Below are positions 52,268-61,944 of a stretch of DNA of 64,000 nucleotides, one piece after another. Source of the DNA: Candidatus Auribacterota bacterium (GTDB taxonomy: Bacteria; Auribacterota; Tritonobacteria; UBA1439). Numbering within the stretch: the stretch's first letter is position 1; each line of letters starts with the position of its first letter. Where the stretch lies: assembly GCA_026392035.1 (NCBI GenBank), contig JAPLCX010000064.1:1-64000 (forward strand), written 5' to 3'. The notes beneath the pieces are model-generated. The model ran no database searches, had not been told where the DNA came from, and worked only from the letters and a program-made list of their open reading frames with translations. A program made the position numbers and the translations under genes.

Positions 52268-52388
52268 TGTAGGGGTTCGATCCTTCGGCAAAGTTTATGC
52301 TGAGCGTAGCCGAAGTACTCAGGACAGGTTTTATCGAACCCGCGACTATACCTTCTCTTTAAGCGGGCTTGATGAATCAAGCCCCTAC
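52268..52388. repeat. Dispersed palindromic repeat (TGTAGGGG-type family), copy 3
   Basis: TGTAGGGGTTCGATCCTTCG at the left and GCTTGATGAATCAAGCCCCTACG at the right are inverse ends; inside are TGAGCGTAGCCGAAGTACTC and TTTTATCGAACCC. It separates the MCE gene from the glycosyltransferase gene. Confidence 0.75.
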
Positions 52389-52420
52389 GGATAATTGCCC
52401 CCATAAAAGGCAATAATAAC

Positions 52421-53518
52421 ATGCTACGGATCGCATTCTACATAAGCTGCCACGGCCTGGGCCACGCGATGAGGATGAAGGAGCTCCTCTCGTGGATCCA
52501 CAGGGAAGATCCGTCAGCTCAACTGCATGTCGCGGGGATGATGCCCCCGTGGGTCTTCAATGAGGCCCCCGCCGTGCCACTCCGGCACCGGGCCGTGCAG
52601 TGCGACATCGGCGCCATCCAGAAAGACAGCCTGCACCTCGACGTGGCGCGCACACTCGATGAGAATGCCGACTTCTACCGCGACATAGATCCCCTCGTGC
52701 GGCGCGAGGTTGATTTTGTCCGGCGGGAGAAGATTGACCTCATCGTGGGCGACATCCCCCCGCTCGCGTTCCTCGTGGCCGCGGCCTCAGGCGTGAAGAG
52801 CATCGCCATCGGAAACTTTTCATGGGATTGGATCTATGAAGAATACGCCGAGGAGCACCCCCGCTACCGCTATCTCGTCGATTGTGTGAGGGAGGCCTAC
52901 GCTCGCGCTGACCTTCTCCTGCGCCTCCCTTTCCACGGTGATATGAGCGTGTTCCGCACGGTGAGGGACATTCCCCTCATCAGCCGCTCGGCATCCCTCC
53001 CGCGCGATGAGGTGCGGAGCCGCCTCGGGATACTGGAGGGAGAGACGAGGAAGGTGGTGTTCATCTCGATGGGCGGCCACGACAATGCGGGCATCGTGGC
53101 GGACACGCCGGCCCCGGAGTTCGGCGACTACATTTTCATCTCGTTTTTCAATGTCAGTGGCCGGATGAAACAGATGATACTCCCGGAGGACAGGGCCGGC
53201 ATCCCACACCCGGACATCGTCCGGGCGAGCGATTGCGTGATCAGCAAACCGGGATACTGCACCGTCGCTGAATGTATCGCGAACCGGACCCCGCTCATGT
53301 ACACCTCGCGCGACAACTTCAGGGAATATCCTGTGATGGAGGCAGCGGTAAAAACCTACTGCCGGTGGCACTACCTCCCCAGAGATGACTTCCACGCGGG
53401 ATTATGGCGGAGACACCTTGATGCCTTCTTCCAGGGGCCGGATTCGTTCCGCTGGCCCGAGATACCCACCGACGGCGCGGCAACGGCGGCGCGCATCATT
53501 CTGGGAAAGTTGGGGTAA
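52421..53518 (+). CDS. Glycosyltransferase-like protein related to the L-arabinokinase N-terminal domain
   Basis: A 365-residue GT-B-like protein. The start IAFYISCHGLGHAMRMKELL is the G-GH--R motif of MurG-type enzymes. CDIGAIQKDSLHLDVARTLDE, DLIVGDIPPLAFLVAAASGVKSIAIGNFSWDWIYEEYAEE and CVISKPGYCTVAECIANRTPLMYTSR closely follow the pattern of the N-terminal domain of plant L-arabinokinase (-DcG--Q-D---VD--A-L ... D-V--A---A--GI----V-NFSWD-IY-EY). The kinase domain is absent. The activity of that domain is not established; nucleotide-sugar binding is likely. Confidence 0.75.
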   Translation: MLRIAFYISCHGLGHAMRMKELLSWIHREDPSAQLHVAGMMPPWVFNEAPAVPLRHRAVQCDIGAIQKDSLHLDVARTLDENADFYRDIDPLVRREVDFVRREKIDLIVGDIPPLAFLVAAASGVKSIAIGNFSWDWIYEEYAEEHPRYRYLVDCVREAYARADLLLRLPFHGDMSVFRTVRDIPLISRSASLPRDEVRSRLGILEGETRKVVFISMGGHDNAGIVADTPAPEFGDYIFISFFNVSGRMKQMILPEDRAGIPHPDIVRASDCVISKPGYCTVAECIANRTPLMYTSRDNFREYPVMEAAVKTYCRWHYLPRDDFHAGLWRRHLDAFFQGPDSFRWPEIPTDGAATAARIILGKLG

Positions 53519-53568
53519 CGTCGCCGACAGACCCCCACTATGCTCGTGCAGCGCTCGTTTGTTTCCTA

Positions 53569-53574
53569 TATAAT
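53569..53574 (+). promoter_or_regulatory. Putative -10 element upstream of rnc
   Basis: TATAAT lies 22 bases before the rnc start. No good -35 is seen at 16-18 bases upstream. Confidence 0.35.
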
Positions 53575-53595
53575 AGCGATCCCGACGAGGTCGTT

Positions 53596-54297
53596 ATGCC
53601 CGATGATCAACAGCTTGACCATCTCCAGGAGAGGCTGGGCTACCGGTTCAGGAAGAGGGCCCTGCTGGTTGAGGCGCTCTCCCATTCCTCTTACGTGAAC
53701 GAGAAGCTGGACGCCAGCGGATCCAGCAACGAACGGATGGAATTCCTCGGCGACTCCGTCCTGGGGCTGATCATCACCCAACACCTCTTCGAGCACTACC
53801 CGAAATGCTCCGAGGGCGAGCTCACCCTCATGAAATCGGTCCTCGTGAGCGAGGGAACCCTCGCCGGGATCGCTCAGAGAATCGAGCTCGGTCCGTGCCT
53901 CTACCTCGGGAAGGGTGAGGCATCGAGCGGGGGCGCCGAGCGGCCATCGAATCTCTCGAACGCACTTGAAGCCCTGCTGGCCGCGCTCTATCTCGACGCG
54001 GGAATCGAGGAGGCTCGGCGCGCCACGGAGGCGTTATTTGAAGAGGATTTGAAGAAAATAGAGACCACACGGCACAGCCTGAACTACAAGAACCTGCTCC
54101 AGCACTACAGCCAGGAGCGCAGGGGCGCCATACCCGAGTACGTTCTGCTCGGCAGCCATGGCCCGCAGCACGACAAGTTTTTCGAAATAGAGGTCAGGAT
54201 CAAGGGGGTGGCGCTCGGCAGGGGTTCCGGACGGAGCAAGAAAGAGGCCGAGCAGGAAGCCGCACGACTCGCGCTCGAGGCCCTCGGCAAACAGTAG
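53596..54297 (+). CDS. rnc: Ribonuclease III
   Basis: A 233-residue protein of normal length. RNase III domain: NERMEFLGDSVLGLIITQHLF is the signature with the first acidic cluster; LSNALEALLAALYLD is the second, with the metal-ligand Glu present but Asn where E. coli RNase III has Asp114. The dsRNA-binding domain (about 160-232) includes KNLLQHYSQERRGAIPEYVLLGSHGPQH and GRGSGRSKKEAEQEAARLALEAL. It cleaves double-stranded RNA in rRNA and mRNA processing, and its targets could include the long inverted-heptamer stems of this region (inference). ATG at 53596. Confidence 0.95.
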   Translation: MPDDQQLDHLQERLGYRFRKRALLVEALSHSSYVNEKLDASGSSNERMEFLGDSVLGLIITQHLFEHYPKCSEGELTLMKSVLVSEGTLAGIAQRIELGPCLYLGKGEASSGGAERPSNLSNALEALLAALYLDAGIEEARRATEALFEEDLKKIETTRHSLNYKNLLQHYSQERRGAIPEYVLLGSHGPQHDKFFEIEVRIKGVALGRGSGRSKKEAEQEAARLALEALGKQ

Positions 54298-54346
54298 TAT
54301 CCCGTAGTCAACTCACATCAATCATATACGCACACTAATGTGTAAC

Positions 54347-54379
54347 CACAGATGAACACAGATTAACACGGATGAACAC
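54347..54379 (+). repeat. Decamer tandem array CACAGATGAA (single arm)
   Basis: Three ten-base units CACAGATGAA, CACAGATTAA, CACGGATGAA and a final CAC. The same units form arms at 7.6 and 20.3 kb. It lies between rnc and ilvD. Confidence 0.75.
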
Positions 54380-54410
54380 TACAGCCTGTTTCCCTGATGT
54401 ATGAAATTAG

Positions 54411-54439
54411 GTGAAAAATCGCCCGCGATAGGATATCAT
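54411..54439 (+). promoter_or_regulatory. Possible ilv operon promoter
   Basis: GTGAAA (54411-54416), a 17-nt spacer and TATCAT (54434-54439), 27 bases before the ilvD start. The match is modest. No T-box, leader peptide or attenuator is visible. Confidence 0.35.
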
Positions 54440-54466
54440 GGGGCATTCTCTCACAGGGAGACTGTC

Positions 54467-56125
54467 ATGCCGATGAAACATGAGGCGATCACCAAGGGGA
54501 TCGAGCGAATGCCCCACCGCGCCCTCCTGTTCGCGACAGGGATCGGGCGCGAAGATATGTCAAAACCGTTTATCGGCGTGGCCACGTCCTGGAACGATCT
54601 CATCCCGGGCCACGTGCACATGCGCACACTGGAGCGATTCATCGAGCGTGGCATCTTCGCCGCGGGGGGCGTCGCGTTCTTTTTCGGCATCCCTGGCGTC
54701 TGCGACGGGATCGCCATGGGGCACGAGGGGATGAGATACTCGCTGCCGCTGCGCGAGCTCATCGCCGACTCCATTGAGACGGTCGCCCGGGCGCACGCAC
54801 TCGACGGCCTCGTCCTCCTCACGAACTGCGATAAGATCACGCCGGGGATGCTCATGGGGCTCATGCGCCTCGACCTCCCCGGTATCGTGGTCACCGCCGG
54901 GCCGATGCTCGTGGGTCACTACAGGGGGAGGAAGCTCTCCCTCGCCAAGGACACCTTCGAAGCGATCGGCCGCTTCAAAGCGGGAGAGATCGATGAGCAG
55001 GAATTCCGGGAGCTTGAGATCAGGGCTTGCCCTGGGCCCGGTTCCTGCCAGGGCCTCTACACCGCGAACACCATGGCGTGCGTGACGGAGGCGATGGGAC
55101 TTTCATTGCCGGGCTGCGCGACGGCGCCGGCGGTTGAATCGGAGAAGCTCCGCATCGCTCAGGCGAGCGGGAGCAGGATCGTGGAGCTGGTGCGGCAGGG
55201 GATCACCGCGCGGGCGATCGCCACACGCGCCGCGTTCTCCAATGCCATCCGCGCCGATATGGCGCTCGGCGGTTCGACGAACAGTGTCCTCCACATACCG
55301 GCAATCGCGTACGAGGCCGGGATCGAGCTCCCTCTGGAAACATTCGACCATGTGTCAAAAGACACACCGCACATCGCGAGCCTCCAGCCTGGGGGCGATT
55401 GGTGCATGGAAGATCTCCATCGCGCGGGCGGCATTCCCGCGATCCTCTCGGTGCTCAAAGAGAAGCTTGAGGATGCGGCAACCGTGAGCGGGAAGAGCAT
55501 CCTCCGGATTGCCACAGAGGGCGTTGTGTACGACCAGGCGGTGATCAAGCCACTGAAGGAAGCGTACAGCCCCGAGGGAGGCATCGCGATCCTGAAGGGA
55601 AATCTGGCCCCCGAGGGAGCCGTCGTCAAGCAGAGCGCGGTCAAACCAGAGATGAGGCAGTTCAAGGGGCGGGCCGCGGTATTCGACTGCGAGGAGGCGG
55701 CCATGAAGGCCGTGATGGAAAAATGCATCCCCCGCGGCACGGTGATCGTCGTCCGCTACGAGGGCCCCAAGGGAGGACCGGGGATGAGGGAGATGCTCTT
55801 GCTCACCGCGGCGACCGTGGGGATCGGGCTCGCCGACCATGTCTTCATCGTCACCGACGGCCGCTTCTCCGGCGGGACAAAGGGGCCCTGCATCGGCCAC
55901 ATCTCACCCGAGGCGATGGAGGGCGGTCCGATCGCAGCCGTCAGGGATGGGGATGAAATAGAGATCAACATGCCGCAGCGCACACTCACCGTTGCCCTGA
56001 GCGAGCGCGAGCTCGCCGCTCGCCTGAAGGCATGGAAGCCGCCGGAGCCGAAGGTCAAAAGCGGATACCTCGTGCGCTACGCCCGCTCGGTCACCTCGGC
56101 TGCCACGGGAGCCATATGCAAGTAG
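54467..56125 (+). CDS. ilvD: Dihydroxy-acid dehydratase
   Basis: A 552-residue protein of full IlvD length. Motifs are [12 protein letters not shown] (first cluster Cys), [29 protein letters not shown] (second Cys and family signature), [14 protein letters not shown] and [21 protein letters not shown] near the C-terminus. It dehydrates 2,3-dihydroxy-isovalerate and -methylvalerate to 2-keto acids in valine and isoleucine synthesis, using an Fe-S cluster. The ATG at 54467 follows AGGGA; the in-frame ATG at 54401 is less likely. First gene of ilvD-ilvB-ilvN-ilvC-leuA. Confidence 0.96.
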   Translation: MPMKHEAITKGIERMPHRALLFATGIGREDMSKPFIGVATSWNDLIPGHVHMRTLERFIERGIFAAGGVAFFFGIPGVCDGIAMGHEGMRYSLPLRELIADSIETVARAHALDGLVLLTNCDKITPGMLMGLMRLDLPGIVVTAGPMLVGHYRGRKLSLAKDTFEAIGRFKAGEIDEQEFRELEIRACPGPGSCQGLYTANTMACVTEAMGLSLPGCATAPAVESEKLRIAQASGSRIVELVRQGITARAIATRAAFSNAIRADMALGGSTNSVLHIPAIAYEAGIELPLETFDHVSKDTPHIASLQPGGDWCMEDLHRAGGIPAILSVLKEKLEDAATVSGKSILRIATEGVVYDQAVIKPLKEAYSPEGGIAILKGNLAPEGAVVKQSAVKPEMRQFKGRAAVFDCEEAAMKAVMEKCIPRGTVIVVRYEGPKGGPGMREMLLLTAATVGIGLADHVFIVTDGRFSGGTKGPCIGHISPEAMEGGPIAAVRDGDEIEINMPQRTLTVALSERELAARLKAWKPPEPKVKSGYLVRYARSVTSAATGAICK

Positions 56126-56134
56126 CAACCGTTG

Positions 56135-56268
56135 TTCGTCATTCGTACTTCGTATCTCGCAGTAAAGTAGAAAGGCTAGAGAATTTCAAATATCTTAAGA
56201 TCCGGCAGAATGATGGACACACAATACTCGTCGTCTTAGTCTACGATATACGAAATACGAACGACGCT
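56135..56268. mobile_element. Heptamer-armed element without a gene, related to H1
   Basis: Left arm (56135-56162): TTCGTCA, TTCGTAC, TTCGTAT, CTCGCAG. Right arm (from 56242): TACGATA, TACGAAA, TACGAAC, GACGCTG. The units are of the same CGTAT type as H1. The 79-base interior has no gene. The element fills the ilvD/ilvB gap. Confidence 0.55.
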
Positions 56269-56291
56269 GTACGATTGGGGGTTATTACGAT

Positions 56292-58019
56292 ATGAAGGGG
56301 TGCGAGATCGTCGTCCAGGCGTTGCTCAAGGAGAATGTCCAGGTGATGTTCGGCTACCCTGGCGGAGCCATCATGGACGTCTTTGACGCGCTGTACGAGG
56401 CGCCCATCTGCTTCATCCTCACCCGCCATGAGCAGGCGGCGGCCCACGCTGCCGACGGCTACGCACGCGCCACGGGGAAGGTCGGCGTCTGCATCGCCAC
56501 CTCCGGCCCAGGCGCCACCAATCTGGTCACGGGGATTGCCACCGCGTATATGGATTCAGTCCCCCTCGTCGCCCTCACCGGGCAGGTCTCCACGCAGATG
56601 ATCGGCAACGACGCCTTCCAGGAGGCGGACATTGTCGGAATCACGCGGCCAATCACCAAGCATAACTTTCTCGTCAGCAATGTTGACGACCTCCCCCGAA
56701 TCCTGAAGGAAGCGTTCCTGATCGCCTCCACGGGCAGGCCGGGGCCTGTCCTGATCGATCTTCCCAAGGATATCCAGAAGGCCGAGACGGCGCAGACCTA
56801 TCCGGAGAGCGTCGAGATCAGGGGGTACAAGCCGACTTACAAGGGGCATCCCCAGCAGATCAAGCGCGCCGCCGCGGAAATCGCAAAGGCGAAAAAGCCG
56901 ATCATCTATGCCGGCGGCGGCGTGATCAGTTCCGGCGCGGCGAAAGAACTCAAGGAGCTCGCCGTCAAGGCAGAGATACCGGTGACCACCACACTGCTGG
57001 GGCTGGGGGCGTTCCCAGAAACGCACGAGCTCTCGCTCGGGATGCTCGGGATGCACGGCACGGTCTACGCAAACTACGCCATGGCGGAGGCCGACCTCGT
57101 CATCGCCGTGGGCGCTCGCTTTGACGACCGCGTGACCGGCAAGCTCTCCGCATTCGCGTCACACGCACACATCATCCATATTGACATAGACCCCGCCTCC
57201 ATTCACAAGAACGTCACGGTGGATGTCCCCATCATCGGGGACGTGAAGGCCGTGCTGAAGGAGCTCAACAAGCTCATCAGGAAATGTGATTCCACCGAGT
57301 GGCTGAGCACGATCAAAGGCTGGAAGGTGAAGCACCCGCTCACCTACGACATGAAGATCGGAACGTTGAAGCCCCAATTCGTGATAGAAAAGATGCGGGA
57401 GCTCACGAAAGGGGAGGCGATTGTCGCCACCGACGTCGGCCAGCACCAGATGTGGTCGGGGCAGTACTGCAGGGTGACAAAACCGCGGACGTTCATCTCA
57501 TCCGGGGGCCTCGGGACGATGGGATACGGCTTCCCCGCGGGCATCGGCGCTCAGGCCGGCTTGCCCAAAGAGCTCGTCGTGGTCATATCCGGCGATGGGG
57601 GCTTCCAGATGAACATACAGGAGCTGACGACCGCGGTGAACTACGACCTGCCGGTCAAGGTGCTCATCCTCAACAACCAGTACCTCGGCATGGTGAGGCA
57701 GTGGCAGCAGTTCTTCTACAAGGGCCGCTACGCATCGACCTGCCTCGCGCGCAATGTCCACTGCCCGAAGATCTGTGACGGCACGGCGGGAAAATGCCCT
57801 CCCTACGTTCCTGACTTCGTGAAGGTGGCCGAGGCCTACGGCGCCATGGGACTGAGGGTTGAAAGGGAGAAGGAGGTCGTGCCCGCGCTGAAGAAGGCGT
57901 TCCAGACGAAGAAGCCGGTGGTGATAGAGTTCGTGGTCGCCCCGGAGGAAAACGTTTTCCCCATGGTGCCCGCCGGTGCCTCGGTGAAAGAGATGATCAA
58001 GGGAATGGAACTAGTGTAA
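56292..58019 (+). CDS. ilvB: Acetolactate synthase large subunit
   Basis: A 575-residue protein of standard length. The N-terminal TPP domain has [15 protein letters not shown] and [23 protein letters not shown], with the activating Glu in HEQ. The central FAD-binding region follows, and the C-terminal TPP motif is [30 protein letters not shown]. It condenses two pyruvate molecules, or pyruvate and 2-ketobutyrate, with loss of CO2. It works with the regulatory subunit IlvN encoded next. A Cys-containing stretch ([20 protein letters not shown]) near residue 490 is unusual and could reflect an extra loop. Confidence 0.96.
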   Translation: MKGCEIVVQALLKENVQVMFGYPGGAIMDVFDALYEAPICFILTRHEQAAAHAADGYARATGKVGVCIATSGPGATNLVTGIATAYMDSVPLVALTGQVSTQMIGNDAFQEADIVGITRPITKHNFLVSNVDDLPRILKEAFLIASTGRPGPVLIDLPKDIQKAETAQTYPESVEIRGYKPTYKGHPQQIKRAAAEIAKAKKPIIYAGGGVISSGAAKELKELAVKAEIPVTTTLLGLGAFPETHELSLGMLGMHGTVYANYAMAEADLVIAVGARFDDRVTGKLSAFASHAHIIHIDIDPASIHKNVTVDVPIIGDVKAVLKELNKLIRKCDSTEWLSTIKGWKVKHPLTYDMKIGTLKPQFVIEKMRELTKGEAIVATDVGQHQMWSGQYCRVTKPRTFISSGGLGTMGYGFPAGIGAQAGLPKELVVVISGDGGFQMNIQELTTAVNYDLPVKVLILNNQYLGMVRQWQQFFYKGRYASTCLARNVHCPKICDGTAGKCPPYVPDFVKVAEAYGAMGLRVEREKEVVPALKKAFQTKKPVVIEFVVAPEENVFPMVPAGASVKEMIKGMELV

Positions 58020-58022
58020 ACG

Positions 58023-58142
58023 CAAAAGTCAAAGCGCAAAAGGTAAAATGACAAGGCAAAATTCAAAAGGGGGAGAAGAGGGTTGCATGGGCGTACCGTT
58101 GTTTTTGACTTTTGGATTGTGGTTTTGACTTTTGACTTTTTC
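58023..58142. mobile_element. Heptamer-armed element without a gene, related to H2
   Basis: Left arm (58023-58071): CAAAAGT, CAAAGCG, CAAAAGG, TAAAATG, ACAAGGC, AAAATTC, AAAAGGG. Right arm (58102-58142): TTTTTGA, CTTTTGG, ATTGTGG, TTTTGAC, TTTTGAC, TTTTTCA. The right arm shares GACTTTTG-ATTGTGGTTTTG with the right arm of H2. About 30 bases lie between the arms. The element fills the ilvB/ilvN gap. Confidence 0.6.
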
Positions 58143-58188
58143 ACGAGACACCCGGAGTTCTGTATACGCATATGGAGATATCAATGTC

Positions 58189-58662
58189 ATGAAGCACACC
58201 ATCAGCGTGCTCGTGGAAAACAAATTCGGTGTCCTCGCGAGGATCGCCGGCCTGTTCAGCGGACGGGGTTATAATATCGACAGCCTCTCCGTCGCGGAGA
58301 CGACCGATCCGACTGTCTCGCGGATGACGATCGTCTCACGCGGGGACGATCGCGTCATCGAGCAGATTACCAAGCAGCTCAACAAGCTCGTTGACGTGAT
58401 CAAGGTACAGGACTACGCGGGCGAGAATTTCCTGGAGCGCGAACTCGTCCTCGTCAAGGTGCACACCACCGCACAGGCCCGCCCCGAGGTGATGCAGATC
58501 GTTGACGTCTTCCGCGGGAAAATCGTTGACGTCGGTCACTCCTATGTGACGGTGGAGCTCACCGGAACTGAAGACAAGGCCGACGCGCTGCTCGGCCTGC
58601 TCAAACCGTTCGGCATCAGGGAGCTCGTCAGGACGGGCAAGATTGCAATTGCGAGAAAATAA
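58189..58662 (+). CDS. ilvN: Acetolactate synthase small (regulatory) subunit
   Basis: A 157-residue protein. The ACT domain starts [40 protein letters not shown], the site where valine binds for feedback inhibition. The C-terminal domain includes [30 protein letters not shown]. Full length for the short IlvN/IlvH class. The ATG at 58189 follows GGAGA; the longer upstream frame runs through heptamer repeats. Located between ilvB and ilvC, with heptamer elements on both sides. Confidence 0.96.
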   Translation: MKHTISVLVENKFGVLARIAGLFSGRGYNIDSLSVAETTDPTVSRMTIVSRGDDRVIEQITKQLNKLVDVIKVQDYAGENFLERELVLVKVHTTAQARPEVMQIVDVFRGKIVDVGHSYVTVELTGTEDKADALLGLLKPFGIRELVRTGKIAIARK

Positions 58663-59119
58663 AAAGTCAAAACGCAAAAGGCAAAACCAAAAGCCAAAAT
58701 TCAAAACAGAGATGAATGACAGGGTTTATGATCTTAAGAAGCGGACATACCTCTATGCGCTCGAAATAATCCGCTTTCTTGAAAGCCTGTCAAAAGATTA
58801 TATTTCGCAGGTTATCGGAAAACAGCTTCTTCGGTCAGCAACATCCGTTGGAGCAAATATTATCGAGGCACAAGCCGCAAGCTCAAGAAAGGATTTTATC
58901 AATTTTTACAATCATGCCCTTAAGTCGGCGAATGAAAGCAAGTTCTGGCGCGGCCTTATCAAGGATTCCGGTAAGGCATCTCCTGATATGATAGCTCCTT
59001 TTCTCAATGAAACGAACGAATTGGCTAATATATTAGCAGCGAGCATATTAACGATGAAGGGCAAGAAGAAGTTTTGACTTTTGAATTGTGGTTTTGCCTT
59101 TTTACTTTTGGCTTTTGAG
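58662..59119. mobile_element. Heptamer-armed element H2 carrying a four-helix-bundle gene
   Basis: Left arm (58662-58707): AAAAGTC, AAAACGC, AAAAGGC, AAAACCA, AAAGCCA, AAATTCA, AAAC. Right arm (59072-59119): TTTTGAC, TTTTGAA, TTGTGGT, TTTGCCT, TTTTACT, TTTGGCT, TTTGAGT. They are inverse to each other over about 48 bp and bracket one gene, whose stop codon is formed inside the right arm. The element fills the ilvN/ilvC gap; ilvC starts 42 bases later. Confidence 0.62.
58712..59077 (+). CDS. Four-helix-bundle protein (S23/IVS/Avd-like) 2
   Basis: A 121-residue protein of the same fold family as the one at 50471 but only distantly similar. YDLKKRTYLYALEIIRFLESL, IGKQLLRSATSVGANIIEAQAASSRKDFINFYNHALKSANES and a last helix NELANILAASILTMKGKKKF match the family pattern (-Q--RSA-SV-ANI-E----). 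The ATG at 58712 follows the left heptamer arm directly, and the TGA stop lies in the right arm, so arms and gene form one unit. It is inserted between ilvN and ilvC. Confidence 0.86.
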   Translation: MNDRVYDLKKRTYLYALEIIRFLESLSKDYISQVIGKQLLRSATSVGANIIEAQAASSRKDFINFYNHALKSANESKFWRGLIKDSGKASPDMIAPFLNETNELANILAASILTMKGKKKF

Positions 59120-59160
59120 TTAGCATGGTCGATCGCGGGTTACTACCAAGGGAGGATACT

Positions 59161-60159
<999 letters not shown>

Positions 60160-60160
60160 A

Positions 60161-60188
60161 AAATCCCAAATCCCAAACCCCAAATCCC
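60161..60188 (+). repeat. Heptamer tandem array AAATCCC (single arm)
   Basis: Four consecutive units: AAATCCC, AAATCCC, AAACCCC, AAATCCC. It starts 2 bases after the ilvC stop and ends 17 bases before leuA, taking up most of the gap. No inverted partner is seen. Confidence 0.75.
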
Positions 60189-60205
60189 AATAAAGGTATC
60201 GATCT

Positions 60206-61747
60206 ATGTCCGAGAAACTGATCATCTTCGACACCACGCTCCGGGACGGCGAGCAGTCGCCGGGCGCGAGCCTGAACGAGCGTGAAAAATTTGAAGTCGC
60301 CATGCAGCTCGCGCGGCTCAAGGTGGATGTCATCGAGGCGGGCTTTCCCATCGCCTCGCCGGGCGATTTTGCCGCCGTGCGGCAGATCGCCGCCGGCGTG
60401 CGCGGCCCGGTCATCGCAGGCCTCGCGCGCGCGCTCCCCAGGGACATCGAGCGGGCCGCGAAGGCCCTCGAGAAGGCATCGAGGCCCCGCATCCACGTCT
60501 TCCTCGCGACCTCGAGCATCCACCGGCGCTACAAGTTGAAAAAGGCGAAGAGCGAGATCCTCAAGCTCGCCGCGAGCTCGGTACGGAAGGCGAGGAGATA
60601 CGTGGACGACGTTGAGTTTTCGCCGGAGGACGCCTCGCGGACGGAACCGGACTTCCTCGCAGAGGTCGTGGGGGCGGTGATCGACGCGGGCGCCCGCACC
60701 GTCAATATCCCCGACACGGTCGGCTACGCGACCCCCGAGGAGTTCAGCAGGCTCATTCGCTTTCTGAAAAGCTGCGTCCCCAATATCTCAAGGGCGGTGA
60801 TCAGCGTCCACTGCCACAACGATCTCGGCCTCGGCGTGGCCAATTCGCTGAGCGCCATACTCAGCGGGGCGCGCCAGGTGGAGTGCACCATCAACGGGAT
60901 AGGGGAACGGGCCGGGAACGCCTCGCTCGAAGAGATCGTGATGACGGTAAAGACCCGCCCGGATCTCTACAAAACCCACACCGGCATAGACACCCGCCGG
61001 CTATGGAAAACGAGCCGCCTCGTGAGCCGCCTCACCGGGATTCCGGTTCAGCCAAACAAGGCGATCGTGGGTGATAACGCGTTCGCCCACGAGGCGGGGA
61101 TACACCAGGACGGCGTACTCAAAAAGCGGGCCACGTACGAGATCATCACGCCGGAATCCGTGGGCTGGAAGGGGACCTCGATGGTCATGGGAAAGCACTC
61201 GGGGAGCCACGCCTTCCGGGAACGTCTGAGGCAGCTCGGGCATGAGCTCGCCCCTCACGAGCTTGAGAAGGCGTTCCGCAGGTTCAAGGATCTCGCTGAC
61301 AAAAAGAAGTTCATCTTCGATGATGACCTGGAGGCGATCATCGAGGACGAGATATCGGCGATCCCGGAAGAGTACCGCCTCGACTACATCAGCATCTCGA
61401 GCGGCAACAAAACACTCCCCACGGCCACCATCAGGCTCGTGCGCGACGAGAAACTCCTCCAGGACGCCGCGTGCGGCGATGGGCCGGTTGACGCCGCAAT
61501 GAAAACGATCAGGCGCATCACGGGGATCAAGGGCATGCTCGCGGATTACGCGCTACGCGCCGTCACTGGAGGCACCGATGCCCTCGGCGAGGTCACGGTG
61601 AAGGTGTCGAGCGGCCCCTATACCGAAACCGGGCGCGGCACGAGCACTGATATCATCGAGGCGAGCGCCAAGGCGTACCTCAACGCACTCAACAAGATCC
61701 TCTGGCGCCAGGGCCGGAAAAAAAGGACGAAGTCGCCTCGATTCTGA
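60206..61747 (+). CDS. leuA: 2-isopropylmalate synthase
   Basis: A 513-residue protein of full LeuA length. FDTTLRDGEQSPGASLNEREK is the catalytic signature; the metal-binding HCHNDLGLGVANSLSAI lies near residue 205, with GIGERAGNASLEEIVM after it. The C-terminal regulatory domain (about 385-500) binds leucine for feedback inhibition. It condenses 2-ketoisovalerate with acetyl-CoA, the first step to leucine. The ATG at 60206 has a weak AAAGG upstream. Last gene of the branched-chain operon; leuB, leuC and leuD are not in the window. Confidence 0.95.
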   Translation: MSEKLIIFDTTLRDGEQSPGASLNEREKFEVAMQLARLKVDVIEAGFPIASPGDFAAVRQIAAGVRGPVIAGLARALPRDIERAAKALEKASRPRIHVFLATSSIHRRYKLKKAKSEILKLAASSVRKARRYVDDVEFSPEDASRTEPDFLAEVVGAVIDAGARTVNIPDTVGYATPEEFSRLIRFLKSCVPNISRAVISVHCHNDLGLGVANSLSAILSGARQVECTINGIGERAGNASLEEIVMTVKTRPDLYKTHTGIDTRRLWKTSRLVSRLTGIPVQPNKAIVGDNAFAHEAGIHQDGVLKKRATYEIITPESVGWKGTSMVMGKHSGSHAFRERLRQLGHELAPHELEKAFRRFKDLADKKKFIFDDDLEAIIEDEISAIPEEYRLDYISISSGNKTLPTATIRLVRDEKLLQDAACGDGPVDAAMKTIRRITGIKGMLADYALRAVTGGTDALGEVTVKVSSGPYTETGRGTSTDIIEASAKAYLNALNKILWRQGRKKRTKSPRF

Positions 61748-61772
61748 ATGCGTCGTGAACAAGATTTAGATT

Positions 61773-61852
61773 GTCATCCCTGCAAACGCGGGCCTGCCTG
61801 CCGGCAGGGATCCAGCATAAAACCTGGGCTCCTGCTTTTGCAGGAGTGACAG
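61773..61852. repeat. REP-like element with GTCATCCCTGCAAACGCGGG end
   Basis: GTCATCCCTGCAAACGCGGG at the left and TCCTGCTTTTGCAGGAGTGACAG at the right are imperfect inverse ends with GGGATCCAG and CCTGGGCTCC inside. This matches a widespread dispersed repeat type of environmental bacteria. Confidence 0.75.
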
Positions 61853-61862
61853 TGACTACATA

Positions 61863-61925
61863 TAATAAAATCCGTGCTCATCCGTGAAATCAGTGGATGA
61901 TCGTCCATACTGTTTCCCCCCTATA
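61863..61925. repeat. Dispersed repeat shared with the 20.3-kb region (inverse copy)
   Basis: AAAATCCGTGCTCATCCGTG and ATCAGTGGATGATCGTCCAT, then ACTGTTTCCCCCC, correspond in reverse to 20265-20332. It lies just upstream of the prepilin peptidase gene. Confidence 0.7.
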
Positions 61926-61944
61926 ACTGAGGGGTTACTACATA

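Noticed and set aside
54298-54466. T-box, leader peptide or attenuator ahead of ilvD
   Set aside because: No run of Val/Leu/Ile codons, no T-box consensus and no terminator hairpin is visible; the gap holds a CACAGATGAA array.
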